In this document: piece after piece, positions 1-6,664 of the stretch
How the letters are laid out: each line of letters opens with the position of its first letter
Position numbering within the stretch: position 1 is the first letter of the stretch
Source of the DNA: Phycisphaerae bacterium
GTDB lineage: Bacteria; Planctomycetota; Phycisphaerae; Sedimentisphaerales; UBA12454
NCBI GenBank assembly: GCA_028712345.1
Contig: JAQTQF010000042.1
Span: forward strand, 1-10,446
DNA length: 10,446 bases
Reading direction: 5' to 3'
Notes under the pieces: model-generated
Told to the model about the DNA's origin: nothing
Seen by the model: only the letters and a program-made list of their open reading frames with translations
Database searches by the model: none
Translations under genes and position numbers: made by a program

Positions 1-79
1 AAAGAGGTTTTGCTTTTTGTTTTTCAGCCTCTTTTACTATGGCGTCAAACAGGCCTTTGGCGACGGCAGTCTCGTGCAT
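1..79 (-). CDS. hypA: HypA, hydrogenase nickel-insertion protein (N-terminal fragment, cut by window edge)
   Basis: Reading leftward from an ATG at 79-77 gives 26 codons that begin Met-His-Glu-Thr-Ala and run open to the window edge. The MHE start is the hallmark of HypA/HybF proteins, in which His2 and the N-terminal amine help bind nickel. The zinc-binding CxxC pairs that normally follow lie outside the window. The ATG shares one base with the hypE stop (TGATG), and a GAGGA ribosome-binding site sits 7 nt upstream inside the end of hypE, so translation is probably coupled. HypA, with HypB, delivers Ni(II) to the hydrogenase large subunit after the Fe(CN)2CO group is in place. The identification rests on the MHE start, the reading frame and the hyp operon context. 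The rest of the protein cannot be seen. Confidence 0.82.
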   Translation of the reverse strand, partial: MHETAVAKGLFDAIVKEAEKQKAKPL

Positions 80-1098
80 CAGCAAATCCTCGGTAATTCT
101 CTGCCGTAAGGCATCGATACAATTCTTCTGCCCCCAATTTTAGTATTCATCTCAACGACGGCAATATCAGCGGCCTGTTCGATTTGACCAATGATGGCGG
201 CTTCTTTGCCAAGCGAATTTTTTCTGCATATTTCAAGGCACCGCTGCGCATTTTCGGGAGCAACTACGATTACGACTTTTCCTTCGTTTGCGATAGTAAG
301 GACATCAAAGCCGAGCATCTCGGCGGCGGCTCTGACTTTCGGGGCAACAGGGACAGCATCTTCGTTTATCGTAATTGATAATCGAGTTTGCATTGCAACT
401 TCATTCAAGGTGGCTGCAAGTCCTCCCCTCGTCGGGTCGCGCATAAATCTTATTGATGGGACATTTTTCAGCAGCTCGACCGTTAAATCTGAAAGGCCTG
501 CACAATCACTGCTCAGTTGCGATTGAAATTTCATTTCCTGCCTTTGCGACATAATAGTCATACCATGGTCGCCGATTGTGCCGTTAATGATTATTTTATC
601 TCCGGGGCGGATATTTCCAGTGCCGAGATTTATGCCGGGTATTTTACATCCTATGCCCGCGGTATTTATAAAAATCCCATCAGCCGACCCCTGCTCAACG
701 GTTTTTGTATCGCCCGTAACGATTCTTACATTACATTGCCTGGCAGTTTTTCCAATACTTTCGAGTATCCGCTCAAATGTTGCAAGTTCGAGCCCCGTCT
801 CAATTATAAACGACAAAGACAGAGCCACAGGTATCGCGCCGGAAACAGCCAAATCATTGATCGTGCCGCACACAGCCAATTTTCCAATGTCGCCGCCGTT
901 AAAAAACAAAGGCTTAACTACATAACTGTCGGTAGTAAAGCATATATCATTTGAATCGAGCTCCAGCGAAGCCGAATCCGCCAGCTCGGTTTGACTGTCG
1001 CTTATCTTTGGCAGAATAATTTTTCTAATCAGCCAATCAGATAATTGTCCGCCTCCTCCGTGAGCGAGTAAGATTTTATCATATTTATTGCTGTTCAT
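79..1098 (-). CDS. hypE: HypE, carbamoyl dehydratase of NiFe-hydrogenase maturation
   Basis: A 339-residue protein of normal HypE length in the PurM/ThiL-like ATP-binding superfamily. HypE takes a carbamoyl group from HypF on its C-terminal cysteine and dehydrates the thiocarboxamide, using ATP, to a thiocyanate that supplies the CN ligands of the active-site iron. The N-terminal glycine motif HGGGG is at residues 13-17, a GDT segment typical of the nucleotide fold lies near residue 130, and PTRGGLAATLNEVA is in the second domain. The protein ends exactly in Pro-Arg-Ile-Cys, so the acceptor cysteine (Cys339) is present. The ATG start overlaps the hypD stop by one base (TAATG) and is preceded by a strong AGGGGGA ribosome-binding site within the last hypD codons. 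It is the fourth gene of the hypFCDEA operon. Confidence 0.97.
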   Translation of the reverse strand: MNSNKYDKILLAHGGGGQLSDWLIRKIILPKISDSQTELADSASLELDSNDICFTTDSYVVKPLFFNGGDIGKLAVCGTINDLAVSGAIPVALSLSFIIETGLELATFERILESIGKTARQCNVRIVTGDTKTVEQGSADGIFINTAGIGCKIPGINLGTGNIRPGDKIIINGTIGDHGMTIMSQRQEMKFQSQLSSDCAGLSDLTVELLKNVPSIRFMRDPTRGGLAATLNEVAMQTRLSITINEDAVPVAPKVRAAAEMLGFDVLTIANEGKVVIVVAPENAQRCLEICRKNSLGKEAAIIGQIEQAADIAVVEMNTKIGGRRIVSMPYGRELPRIC

Positions 1099-2177
1099 TA
1101 ATTTCCCCCTCTATCGTCGCCATACTTGTACCACGCCGAGCAAGCGCCTTCGTTGCTCACCATACAGGGACCTATCGGGCGCTGAGGCGAGCACTGTTTT
1201 CCAAAAAATTGACACACCGGCGGGTCAATCAGACCGCAGAGCACTTCTCCGCACCTGCAGCCGTTCGATTCTTCTGCTGGTATTTGTTTGATGCCAAATC
1301 GTGCCATCGTATCGAATTTGCTATACTTGTCTTTAAGCCTTAAGGTGCTTTGTGGTATACTGCCCAGTCCCCGCCAATATCCGTCGGCAGGCTGGAAGTA
1401 TTCTTTCACGAGATTTTGAGCTATGGCGTTGCCCTGTTGTGTTACCACGGCTTTATATACAGATTTCAGTTCAGGCTTGCCTTCTGCCAACTGCTGAGCG
1501 ATTATCGTCAATCCTTCAAGAATCTGCATCGGCTCGAAACCCGCCACGACGCAGGGACGATTAAACCCGGCAACTATCTGCTCGAAAATTCCGTATCCGG
1601 TTATGGCGCTTACATGGCCGGGGCAAAGAAACGCGTCGATTTTATCATTCTTGCCGGCCAGCAGCGCACGCATTGCCGGAACGACAAGTTTATGATTGCT
1701 GAAAATCGTAAAATTCCGAATGTTCTGCTCGGCAGCTTCCTTTACGACCACGGCAGTCGCCGGTGTTGTTGTCTCAAAACCCACGGCAATGAAGACCACC
1801 TGCTTTTGCGGATTTTCTTTTGCAAGTTCAAGAGCACCCTGTGCGCTTAAAACAATTCTTACATTTTTGTTTGTCGTTTTTGTCTCAAGCGCCCCGCCCT
1901 TTCCTGGCACCCGAATCATATCGCCGTATGTTGCGATAAGTACATCTTTATTCTCTGCTAATTGCAGGACAGTATCGATATATCCCTGGTCTGTAACGCA
2001 AACCGGACAGCCCGGCCCGGTAAGCATCTTAAAAGATTGGGGCAGAATCGCGCGTATGCCGTGCCTGAAAATAGCAACGGTATGCGTGCCGCAAACTTCC
2101 ATTACTTTTATTTGCCTGCCGAGTTTCTCACAGGCCTCTTTGATTATTTTCTGGTTTTCTATAACTTTATCAAGCAT
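1098..2177 (-). CDS. hypD: HypD, Fe(CN)2CO scaffold iron-sulfur protein
   Basis: A 359-residue HypD of full family length. With HypC it forms the scaffold on which the Fe(CN)2CO group is built, accepting cyanide from HypE. All hallmark motifs are seen: CGTHT with Cys29, GPGCPVCV with Cys57 and Cys60 (the redox/thiol pair near the iron site), GFETTTPATA, PGHVSAITG, and a C-terminal cysteine-rich region running from CRCGEVLCG through PPVCQFFGKQC to GACSAWYKY, which holds the [4Fe-4S] cluster. The ATG start begins 15 nt after the hypC stop with only a weak GAGCGG-type ribosome-binding site, which suggests translation is helped by coupling to hypC. The stop overlaps the hypE start. Confidence 0.97.
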   Translation of the reverse strand: MLDKVIENQKIIKEACEKLGRQIKVMEVCGTHTVAIFRHGIRAILPQSFKMLTGPGCPVCVTDQGYIDTVLQLAENKDVLIATYGDMIRVPGKGGALETKTTNKNVRIVLSAQGALELAKENPQKQVVFIAVGFETTTPATAVVVKEAAEQNIRNFTIFSNHKLVVPAMRALLAGKNDKIDAFLCPGHVSAITGYGIFEQIVAGFNRPCVVAGFEPMQILEGLTIIAQQLAEGKPELKSVYKAVVTQQGNAIAQNLVKEYFQPADGYWRGLGSIPQSTLRLKDKYSKFDTMARFGIKQIPAEESNGCRCGEVLCGLIDPPVCQFFGKQCSPQRPIGPCMVSNEGACSAWYKYGDDRGGN

Positions 2178-2192
2178 AGCTGCCGCTCAAAA

Positions 2193-2435
2193 TTAACCTG
2201 AAACTTTGTTTTGCGTTTTTTCAAAAGCGATTATTTCATCGAAAAGTTCCCATGTCTTTCTTGCCTCTTCTTCCTCGACAACGGCGATAGCGAAGCCTGC
2301 GTGGACCAGAACAACATCGCCGATTTTTATATCCGCAAGTAAGGTGGTCTTGGCCTTGAATCGATTGCCGAGAGCATCTACAACGGCATCATCGCCTTTT
2401 AATTCGACAATTCTGGCTGGAACCGCTAAACACAT
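2193..2435 (-). CDS. hypC: HypC, hydrogenase maturation chaperone
   Basis: An 80-residue HypC/HupF-family protein beginning MCLAVPARIV. After removal of the initiator Met, Cys2 becomes the N-terminal cysteine that coordinates the iron centre with HypD and then contacts the large-subunit precursor. Small beta-barrel features follow (GDVVLVHAGFAIAVV), and the C-terminal helix contains WELFDEI. The ATG has an AGGA ribosome-binding site about 8 nt upstream. It lies 12 nt after hypF and 15 nt before hypD. Only one HypC-like gene is present in the window, so it probably serves the HydA encoded at the right. Confidence 0.97.
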   Translation of the reverse strand: MCLAVPARIVELKGDDAVVDALGNRFKAKTTLLADIKIGDVVLVHAGFAIAVVEEEEARKTWELFDEIIAFEKTQNKVSG

Positions 2436-2447
2436 TTTAAAATCCTG

Positions 2448-4763
2448 TTAATAAATAATATTTTTGCCTGCAACGGCGGCGGCTATCGCCGCCTGCCCCA
2501 AAGACAGCCCACCATCGTTAGAAGGAACCTCAGCGTTAAATAATACTTTGAAATCTTTATTCTTCAAGAGCTTTATGGTTTTCTCGGCAAGGTATTTATT
2601 GCAGAATACGCCGCCGGAAGTTGCCGCCGTATTGAGCCCTGTCGCCTTACGGGCTTTTACCGTAACCTCAACAAGAGCCTCTGCAAGGGTATTATGAAAT
2701 TTAGCGGATATAACCCCGACCGGCAGATTCGCTGCTCTATCCATAATAATACTGCCGAGCATAGGACTTAAATCCAATTGCAAAGGCTCATCCGCTTTTT
2801 CGATAATATCAAAATCGTAACTTTCATTTATATTTTCCATTATACAGGCTTCGAGTTTCATAGGCAGCTCAGCATCAAAACTGTTATAGTTTCCAATCCC
2901 TGCCAAAGCCGCAACAGCATCGAAAACTCTTCCAAGGCTCGAAGTCTCGACGGTGTTTATTTTCTTTTCTATCTGCTCGGCGATAACGGTAATTTTTTGA
3001 ATGTCGGGTTCTATTATTTTCAATATGGCAGTCAACTCGCTGAGGTTGAAATTGCCGGCCAAAAGTCCTATCAGCGGCCTGATTGCCTCTTTGGATGCCT
3101 TGTCGCCTCCCGGAAGCGGGAAATAAGCCAAATGAGCGAACCGCTCGAATTTTTCGAGAGACGCTATGAGACACTCGCATCCCCAGATTGCTCCATCAGT
3201 ACCATAGCCTGTTCCATCACAGACAAGTGATATTACGGGTTCCTGTATATTATTTTCCGCCAATACCGATGCCGCGTGTGCCCAGTGATGCTGAATATAA
3301 AATATCTTTTCAGCCTTTTTTGATTGAGCGTATTGTGTGGAAAAATATCCCGGATGCGTATCGCAGGCGATTATCTCCGGCCTAACCTCGAACAGACCGG
3401 CAAGATGCTCAATGGATTTTATATAATGATGATATACCCGTCCATCAGCTAAGTCGCCTATGTGTTCGCTGCAGATAAACCGATTCTGCTTGACAAAACA
3501 AAAGGTGTTTTTCATATCCGCCCCTGCGGCGAAAATATCGACAGAACTATTTAACTCTAATTCAATAGGCGTCGGGACATATCCGCGTGCCCTTCGCAAA
3601 GAAACCGGTGTACCATCAATAATATGAAATACCGAATCGTCGATTTGCCTGTAAATATCCCTGTCGTGCATTAGAAAAGCATCGGCGATATTGCCGAGCC
3701 TTTCTAAGGCGAGGGCGTTATCGCAAATCAACGGCTCATCCGAAATGTTAGCGCTGGTCATTACCAAAACATCGATGTTCTGGTCGAAAATCAGGTAATG
3801 AAGCGGAGCGTAACAGAGCATAAATCCCAAAGCCGTAAGACCTTCTGCCGCTGCCGGCGATATTGCGCAGGGTTCTTTTTTAGGCAGCAAAACAATGGGG
3901 CTGGCAGGACTTTTAAGTAATTGCTCGGCTTGTGCGGAAACTTCAGCATACCGTTTTATTTTTTCGATTGAGGACGCCATCATCGCAAAGGGCTTGCTTT
4001 CCCTCTGTTTTCTCTGCCGCAGAGTTTTGACGGCCTTTTCATTTAACGCATCAACAGCCAAATGAAAGCCCCCGATTCCTTTGATAGCGACAATTTTGCC
4101 GTTCCGCAACATCTGTGCCGCAGCAGTGATAGTTTCATTCCTGTCATCCGTTAAGATACTGCCTTTAGAATCAGTCAGCCAGATTTTAGGCCCGCACCTG
4201 CCGCACGCCACGGGCTGGGCGTGAAATCGGCGGTCTGTTATATCGGTGTATTGCCTGTGGCAAGTCTCGCACATACTGAATTCGCTCATAGTAGTATTGG
4301 CACGATCATAGGGAATAGATTTGATTATCGAATAACGGGGACCGCAATTCGTGCAATTTATAAACGGATAGTTAGACCGGTAATCTTCGGCATTGTTCAA
4401 TTCCTTGAGGCAATCATAACACAGTGCTATATCCGGTGCGACCTCTGAAAGGACATCGCCGGCAGTTTTACTTTCCTTTATAACAAATTCCGTCTCATCG
4501 AAAACTAAAGGAATTTCGGCAATGGCTATATTTTTTATTTTAGCCATTGCAGGACAAGCGGAACCGGATTTGAAAGCCTCCAAAAACTCTTTAATGCGTT
4601 CCTCATCTCCCTGTACCTCAATGCTTAGACCTTTTGTATCGTTATAAACGAAACCGGTAAGGCCCAGACCGGCAGATATATTATAGACGGCAGGTCGAAA
4701 TCCTATACCCTGAACGGTTCCGGTTATATCTATATGTTGTCTCTTGACCAAAATTCGCGACAC
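2448..4763 (-). CDS. hypF: HypF, carbamoyltransferase for cyanide ligand synthesis
   Basis: A 771-residue protein of full HypF length. It hydrolyses carbamoyl phosphate, forms carbamoyl-adenylate with ATP and transfers the carbamoyl group to HypE. In order, it shows an acylphosphatase domain with GTVQGIGFRP (15-24), zinc-finger cysteines C115/C118, C137/C140, C165/C168 and C187/C190, a YrdC-like domain (about 205-395, with KPFAMM and TSANISDEPL at 336-345), and a Kae1-like domain with HPGY near 470, HHWAH (492-496) and DGTGYGTDGAIWG (516-528). Near the C-terminus SGGVFCN replaces the commoner SGGVFQN. The start given is the outermost GTG, but AAGG lies flush against it. A TTG at 4751-4749 (giving MVKRQHIDITG...) is 10-12 nt from AAGGTG and may be the true start. 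It is the first gene of the hyp operon. Confidence 0.96.
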   Translation of the reverse strand: MSRILVKRQHIDITGTVQGIGFRPAVYNISAGLGLTGFVYNDTKGLSIEVQGDEERIKEFLEAFKSGSACPAMAKIKNIAIAEIPLVFDETEFVIKESKTAGDVLSEVAPDIALCYDCLKELNNAEDYRSNYPFINCTNCGPRYSIIKSIPYDRANTTMSEFSMCETCHRQYTDITDRRFHAQPVACGRCGPKIWLTDSKGSILTDDRNETITAAAQMLRNGKIVAIKGIGGFHLAVDALNEKAVKTLRQRKQRESKPFAMMASSIEKIKRYAEVSAQAEQLLKSPASPIVLLPKKEPCAISPAAAEGLTALGFMLCYAPLHYLIFDQNIDVLVMTSANISDEPLICDNALALERLGNIADAFLMHDRDIYRQIDDSVFHIIDGTPVSLRRARGYVPTPIELELNSSVDIFAAGADMKNTFCFVKQNRFICSEHIGDLADGRVYHHYIKSIEHLAGLFEVRPEIIACDTHPGYFSTQYAQSKKAEKIFYIQHHWAHAASVLAENNIQEPVISLVCDGTGYGTDGAIWGCECLIASLEKFERFAHLAYFPLPGGDKASKEAIRPLIGLLAGNFNLSELTAILKIIEPDIQKITVIAEQIEKKINTVETSSLGRVFDAVAALAGIGNYNSFDAELPMKLEACIMENINESYDFDIIEKADEPLQLDLSPMLGSIIMDRAANLPVGVISAKFHNTLAEALVEVTVKARKATGLNTAATSGGVFCNKYLAEKTIKLLKNKDFKVLFNAEVPSNDGGLSLGQAAIAAAVAGKNIIY

Positions 4764-4774
4764 CTTAAAATATT

Positions 4775-4803
4775 ATTATAACAAACAATATTTGCCGAGT
4801 CAT
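4775..4803 (-). promoter_or_regulatory. Predicted sigma70-type promoter of the hypFCDEA operon
   Basis: Read on the minus strand, a perfect TATAAT (4780-4775) lies 17 nt after ATGACT (4803-4798), which matches TTGACA at 4 of 6 positions. Transcription would begin near 4768. That leaves only about 5 nt before the GTG of hypF, or about 17 nt before the TTG at 4751. No Rex-like palindrome overlaps these elements. Confidence 0.6.
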
Positions 4804-4857
4804 ACCGACATCGCATTAAGCAGTTATATGAAAGCAACTAAAGGAACAAAAAAGTTA

Positions 4858-4886
4858 TTGACTTTTGTGAAAAGATGCACGACAAT
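4858..4886 (+). promoter_or_regulatory. Predicted sigma70-type promoter of the rex-hydBGDA operon
   Basis: TTGACT (4858-4863, 5 of 6 to consensus) and GACAAT (4881-4886, 4 of 6) are separated by exactly 17 nt. The expected start of transcription is near 4893, giving a leader of about 30-36 nt before rex. Rex-like operator 1 occupies the spacer and operator 2 begins just after the predicted start, so the promoter looks built for repression. Confidence 0.6.
4865..4882 (+). promoter_or_regulatory. Rex operator-like site 1 (imperfect palindrome in the -35/-10 spacer)
   Basis: TTGTGAAAAGATGCACGA compared with the Rex consensus TTGTGAAWWWWTTCACAA has a perfect left arm (TTGTGAA). The right arm, TGCACGA against TTCACAA, matches 5 of 7. 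It fills the spacer between the predicted -35 and -10 boxes, where a bound repressor would block RNA polymerase. It starts 33 bp before site 2, close to three helical turns. Confidence 0.55.
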
Positions 4887-4897
4887 ACATTAAGCTT

Positions 4898-4915
4898 TTG
4901 TGAATGAGAACACAA
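4898..4915 (+). promoter_or_regulatory. Rex operator-like site 2 (TTGTG-N8-CACAA)
   Basis: TTGTGAATGAGAACACAA has perfect 5-bp inverted arms with the 8-nt spacing of Rex operators. It lies at about +6 to +23 of the predicted rex transcript. Its right end overlaps the AAGG ribosome-binding site of rex (4914-4917). Because the next gene encodes Rex itself, autoregulation is the natural reading. Binding has not been shown. Confidence 0.72.
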
Positions 4916-4917
4916 GG
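4914..4917 (+). promoter_or_regulatory. rex ribosome-binding site
   Basis: AAGG lies 5 nt before a TTG (4923) and 11 nt before an ATG (4929), both in the rex frame. The site does not decide clearly between them. It shares its first two bases with the right arm of Rex-like operator 2. Confidence 0.45.
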
Positions 4918-4928
4918 TTAATTTGATT

Positions 4929-5552
4929 ATGCGGCACTACAGGATACCTGATGAAACCGTTAAACGGCTTCCGGTTTACTTGCGAGGAGCTGTTTTATTG
5001 CTTAAAGACGGCAAAAAAAGCCTGTCCAGCGGCGAATTAGCGGGTTTTATCGGAGCCAGTCCTGCCCAGATTAGAAAAGATTTTTCTTATTTTGGCGCAT
5101 TCGGAACCAGGGGTGTAGGCTATGATACGCCCAAGTTAATTAAACAGATATCAAAGATACTAAAACTCAACAAGAGGCATAAGGCGGTTTTGGTCGGTAT
5201 CGGCAATCTTGGTACCGCCATTATGGTTTATACCGGTTTTAGTATTTATGGTTTTTCCATTGAAGCTGCATTTGATAATGACGCCAAAAAAATAGGTAAA
5301 AAAATCAATGGAATTACAATAGAAGACATTGCAAAATTACGAACTATACGAGCTAAAAAAATTCAAATAGCGATTCTTGCCGTAACCAGCGGGCAGGCAC
5401 AGCGGGTCGCCGAAAGTCTTGTAAACAACGGCATAAAAGGCATATTGAATTTTTCTCCCTGCCGCCTTGAAGTGCCGAAAAATATAAAAGTTATTTCTAT
5501 TGATATTGCTCTTGATATGGCAAGATTGCCTTATTATATGCCGAAAACTTAA
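4929..5552 (+). CDS. rex: Rex, NADH/NAD+-sensing transcriptional repressor
   Basis: A 207-residue Rex from the ATG (209 if TTG at 4923 is used), normal for the family. The N-terminal winged-helix DNA-binding domain shows IPDETVKRLPVY followed by AQIRKDFSYFGAFGTRGVGY (47-66), one of the most conserved Rex segments. The Rossmann domain has GIGNLG (90-95) and AAFDNDAKKIG (113-123), with an acidic residue at the end of the second strand that favours NAD(H). The C-terminal helix ALDMARLPYY fits the domain-swapped dimer helix. Rex dimers bind operators when NADH/NAD+ is low and leave when NADH rises. Here it is the first gene of the hydrogenase operon, 20 nt before hydB, downstream of two Rex-like operators, so it probably represses itself and the hydrogenase. 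Confidence 0.95.
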   Translation: MRHYRIPDETVKRLPVYLRGAVLLLKDGKKSLSSGELAGFIGASPAQIRKDFSYFGAFGTRGVGYDTPKLIKQISKILKLNKRHKAVLVGIGNLGTAIMVYTGFSIYGFSIEAAFDNDAKKIGKKINGITIEDIAKLRTIRAKKIQIAILAVTSGQAQRVAESLVNNGIKGILNFSPCRLEVPKNIKVISIDIALDMARLPYYMPKT

Positions 5553-5572
5553 GAATAACCAGGAATTGAAAA

Positions 5573-6625
5573 ATGAGTGTAAAAAAACTAAGCAAAGAAT
5601 CGCTTCTCAATTGGGTTGACGAAATTATCTCAACGAAAAAAAAGGTTTATGGTGTACAAAAACATAAAGACAAGACCGACAGGTTTGAATTTGCGCCCCT
5701 TGACAGTACTGCAGACTTGCGTCTTGATTACGATGTAACCGTACTGCCGCCAAAGAAGTATTTTCAGCCTCCGACAGAGACTCTTGTGGCCTTCGACCTG
5801 AAAGGCGGTTACAAAGCTGCCTGTGATACCGAAAAGTTTATTGTGATAGGCATCCACCCTTACGATATGATAGCTATCAATCAGATGGATGAATTATTCC
5901 AGAAGGATAACTACGATTCTCATTATATGACCAGACGCAATAATGCAACAATTATTGCCTGTGATGTTGCGACAGCTTCCAAGGATATATTTGCCTCGTC
6001 GATGAAGACCGCAACTGTAAAGAAAGGCTACGATATCCTGCTAACTGACATAGGCAACGGTTATGTTGCCGAGGCAGCTACCAAAAAGGGACAATTGCTT
6101 CTCGATAAGGCAAAGACCGAAAAAGCATCGGACGCTGACATTAAAGCCCGTCAGGCCGTATGGGAAAACAATGAGAAAAATCTGAATAAACACCCGCTGA
6201 ACTGTCAACCGTCAGAAGTGTCTGAGCTTCTTGAAAAGGCTTATAATCATCCTGTATGGGAAGAAAAAGCCAAAACATGTTTTAGCTGCGGTTCGTGCAA
6301 TCAGGTTTGCCCGACCTGCTATTGCTTTAATGTTCACGACGATATGAACTGGGATTTAAAATCGGGCGACAGAAAAAGAACCTGGGACGGATGCCTGCTG
6401 GACGGTTTCACGAAAGTGGCGCCGGATCACGAGTTCCGTGCAAAAAAATCCGACCGTTTCCGTCATCGCTTATATCGTAAGGGTAAATATGTACCATCGA
6501 AAATAGGCGGCCAGATAGCCTGTGTCGGTTGCGGCAGATGCATCGGCGCCTGCCTGCCCGATATAGCCAATCCCGTAAAAGTTTATAACAGGCTGCTTGA
6601 AGATACCAGTGCTGTAAAAAAGTAA
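5573..6625 (+). CDS. hydB: Group 3b NiFe-hydrogenase beta subunit, 4Fe-4S electron-transfer protein
   Basis: A 350-residue cytosolic iron-sulfur protein similar to sulfhydrogenase beta subunits (HydB/ShyB) and to AsrA of anaerobic sulfite reductase. Two cysteine clusters are seen: CFSCGSCNQVCPTCYC (236-251) and CVGCGRCIGACLP (317-329), both in the C-terminal third, fitting two [4Fe-4S] clusters that pass electrons between the flavin subunit and the small subunit. The N-terminal 230 residues have no cofactor motif that I can name. The ATG has an AGGA site 8 nt upstream and lies 20 nt after rex. The NiFe subunits downstream make hydrogenase a far better call than sulfite reductase. Sulfur reduction is known for archaeal relatives but is not shown by this sequence. 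Confidence 0.92.
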   Translation: MSVKKLSKESLLNWVDEIISTKKKVYGVQKHKDKTDRFEFAPLDSTADLRLDYDVTVLPPKKYFQPPTETLVAFDLKGGYKAACDTEKFIVIGIHPYDMIAINQMDELFQKDNYDSHYMTRRNNATIIACDVATASKDIFASSMKTATVKKGYDILLTDIGNGYVAEAATKKGQLLLDKAKTEKASDADIKARQAVWENNEKNLNKHPLNCQPSEVSELLEKAYNHPVWEEKAKTCFSCGSCNQVCPTCYCFNVHDDMNWDLKSGDRKRTWDGCLLDGFTKVAPDHEFRAKKSDRFRHRLYRKGKYVPSKIGGQIACVGCGRCIGACLPDIANPVKVYNRLLEDTSAVKK

Positions 6626-6644
6626 ATCCGCCCGAAGCGGTTAC
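6622..6644 (+). other. Small RNA hairpin between hydB and hydG
   Basis: GTAA-(AT)-CCGC-CCGAA-GCGG-TTAC can fold into two stacked 4-bp stems with a 2-nt bulge and a 5-nt loop. It contains the hydB stop codon and ends 6 nt before the strong AAGGAG of hydG. No T-run follows, so it is not an ordinary terminator. It may mark a processing site or tune hydG translation, but the stem is short. Confidence 0.4.
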
Positions 6645-6664
6645 ATTTATAAGGAGTCAAAGTA

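Noticed and set aside
1350..1850. A 166-codon open frame on the plus strand opposite hypD
   Set aside because: It lies wholly antisense to a hypD with every conserved motif and has no recognisable protein character. The same holds for the other antisense and shifted frames over the hyp and hyd genes.
4817..4829. The 13-mer TAAGCAGTTATAT, repeated at 10201-10213
   Set aside because: About one exact 13-bp match is expected by chance in a window this long, and the flanks do not match. I see no att-site or repeat-family context.
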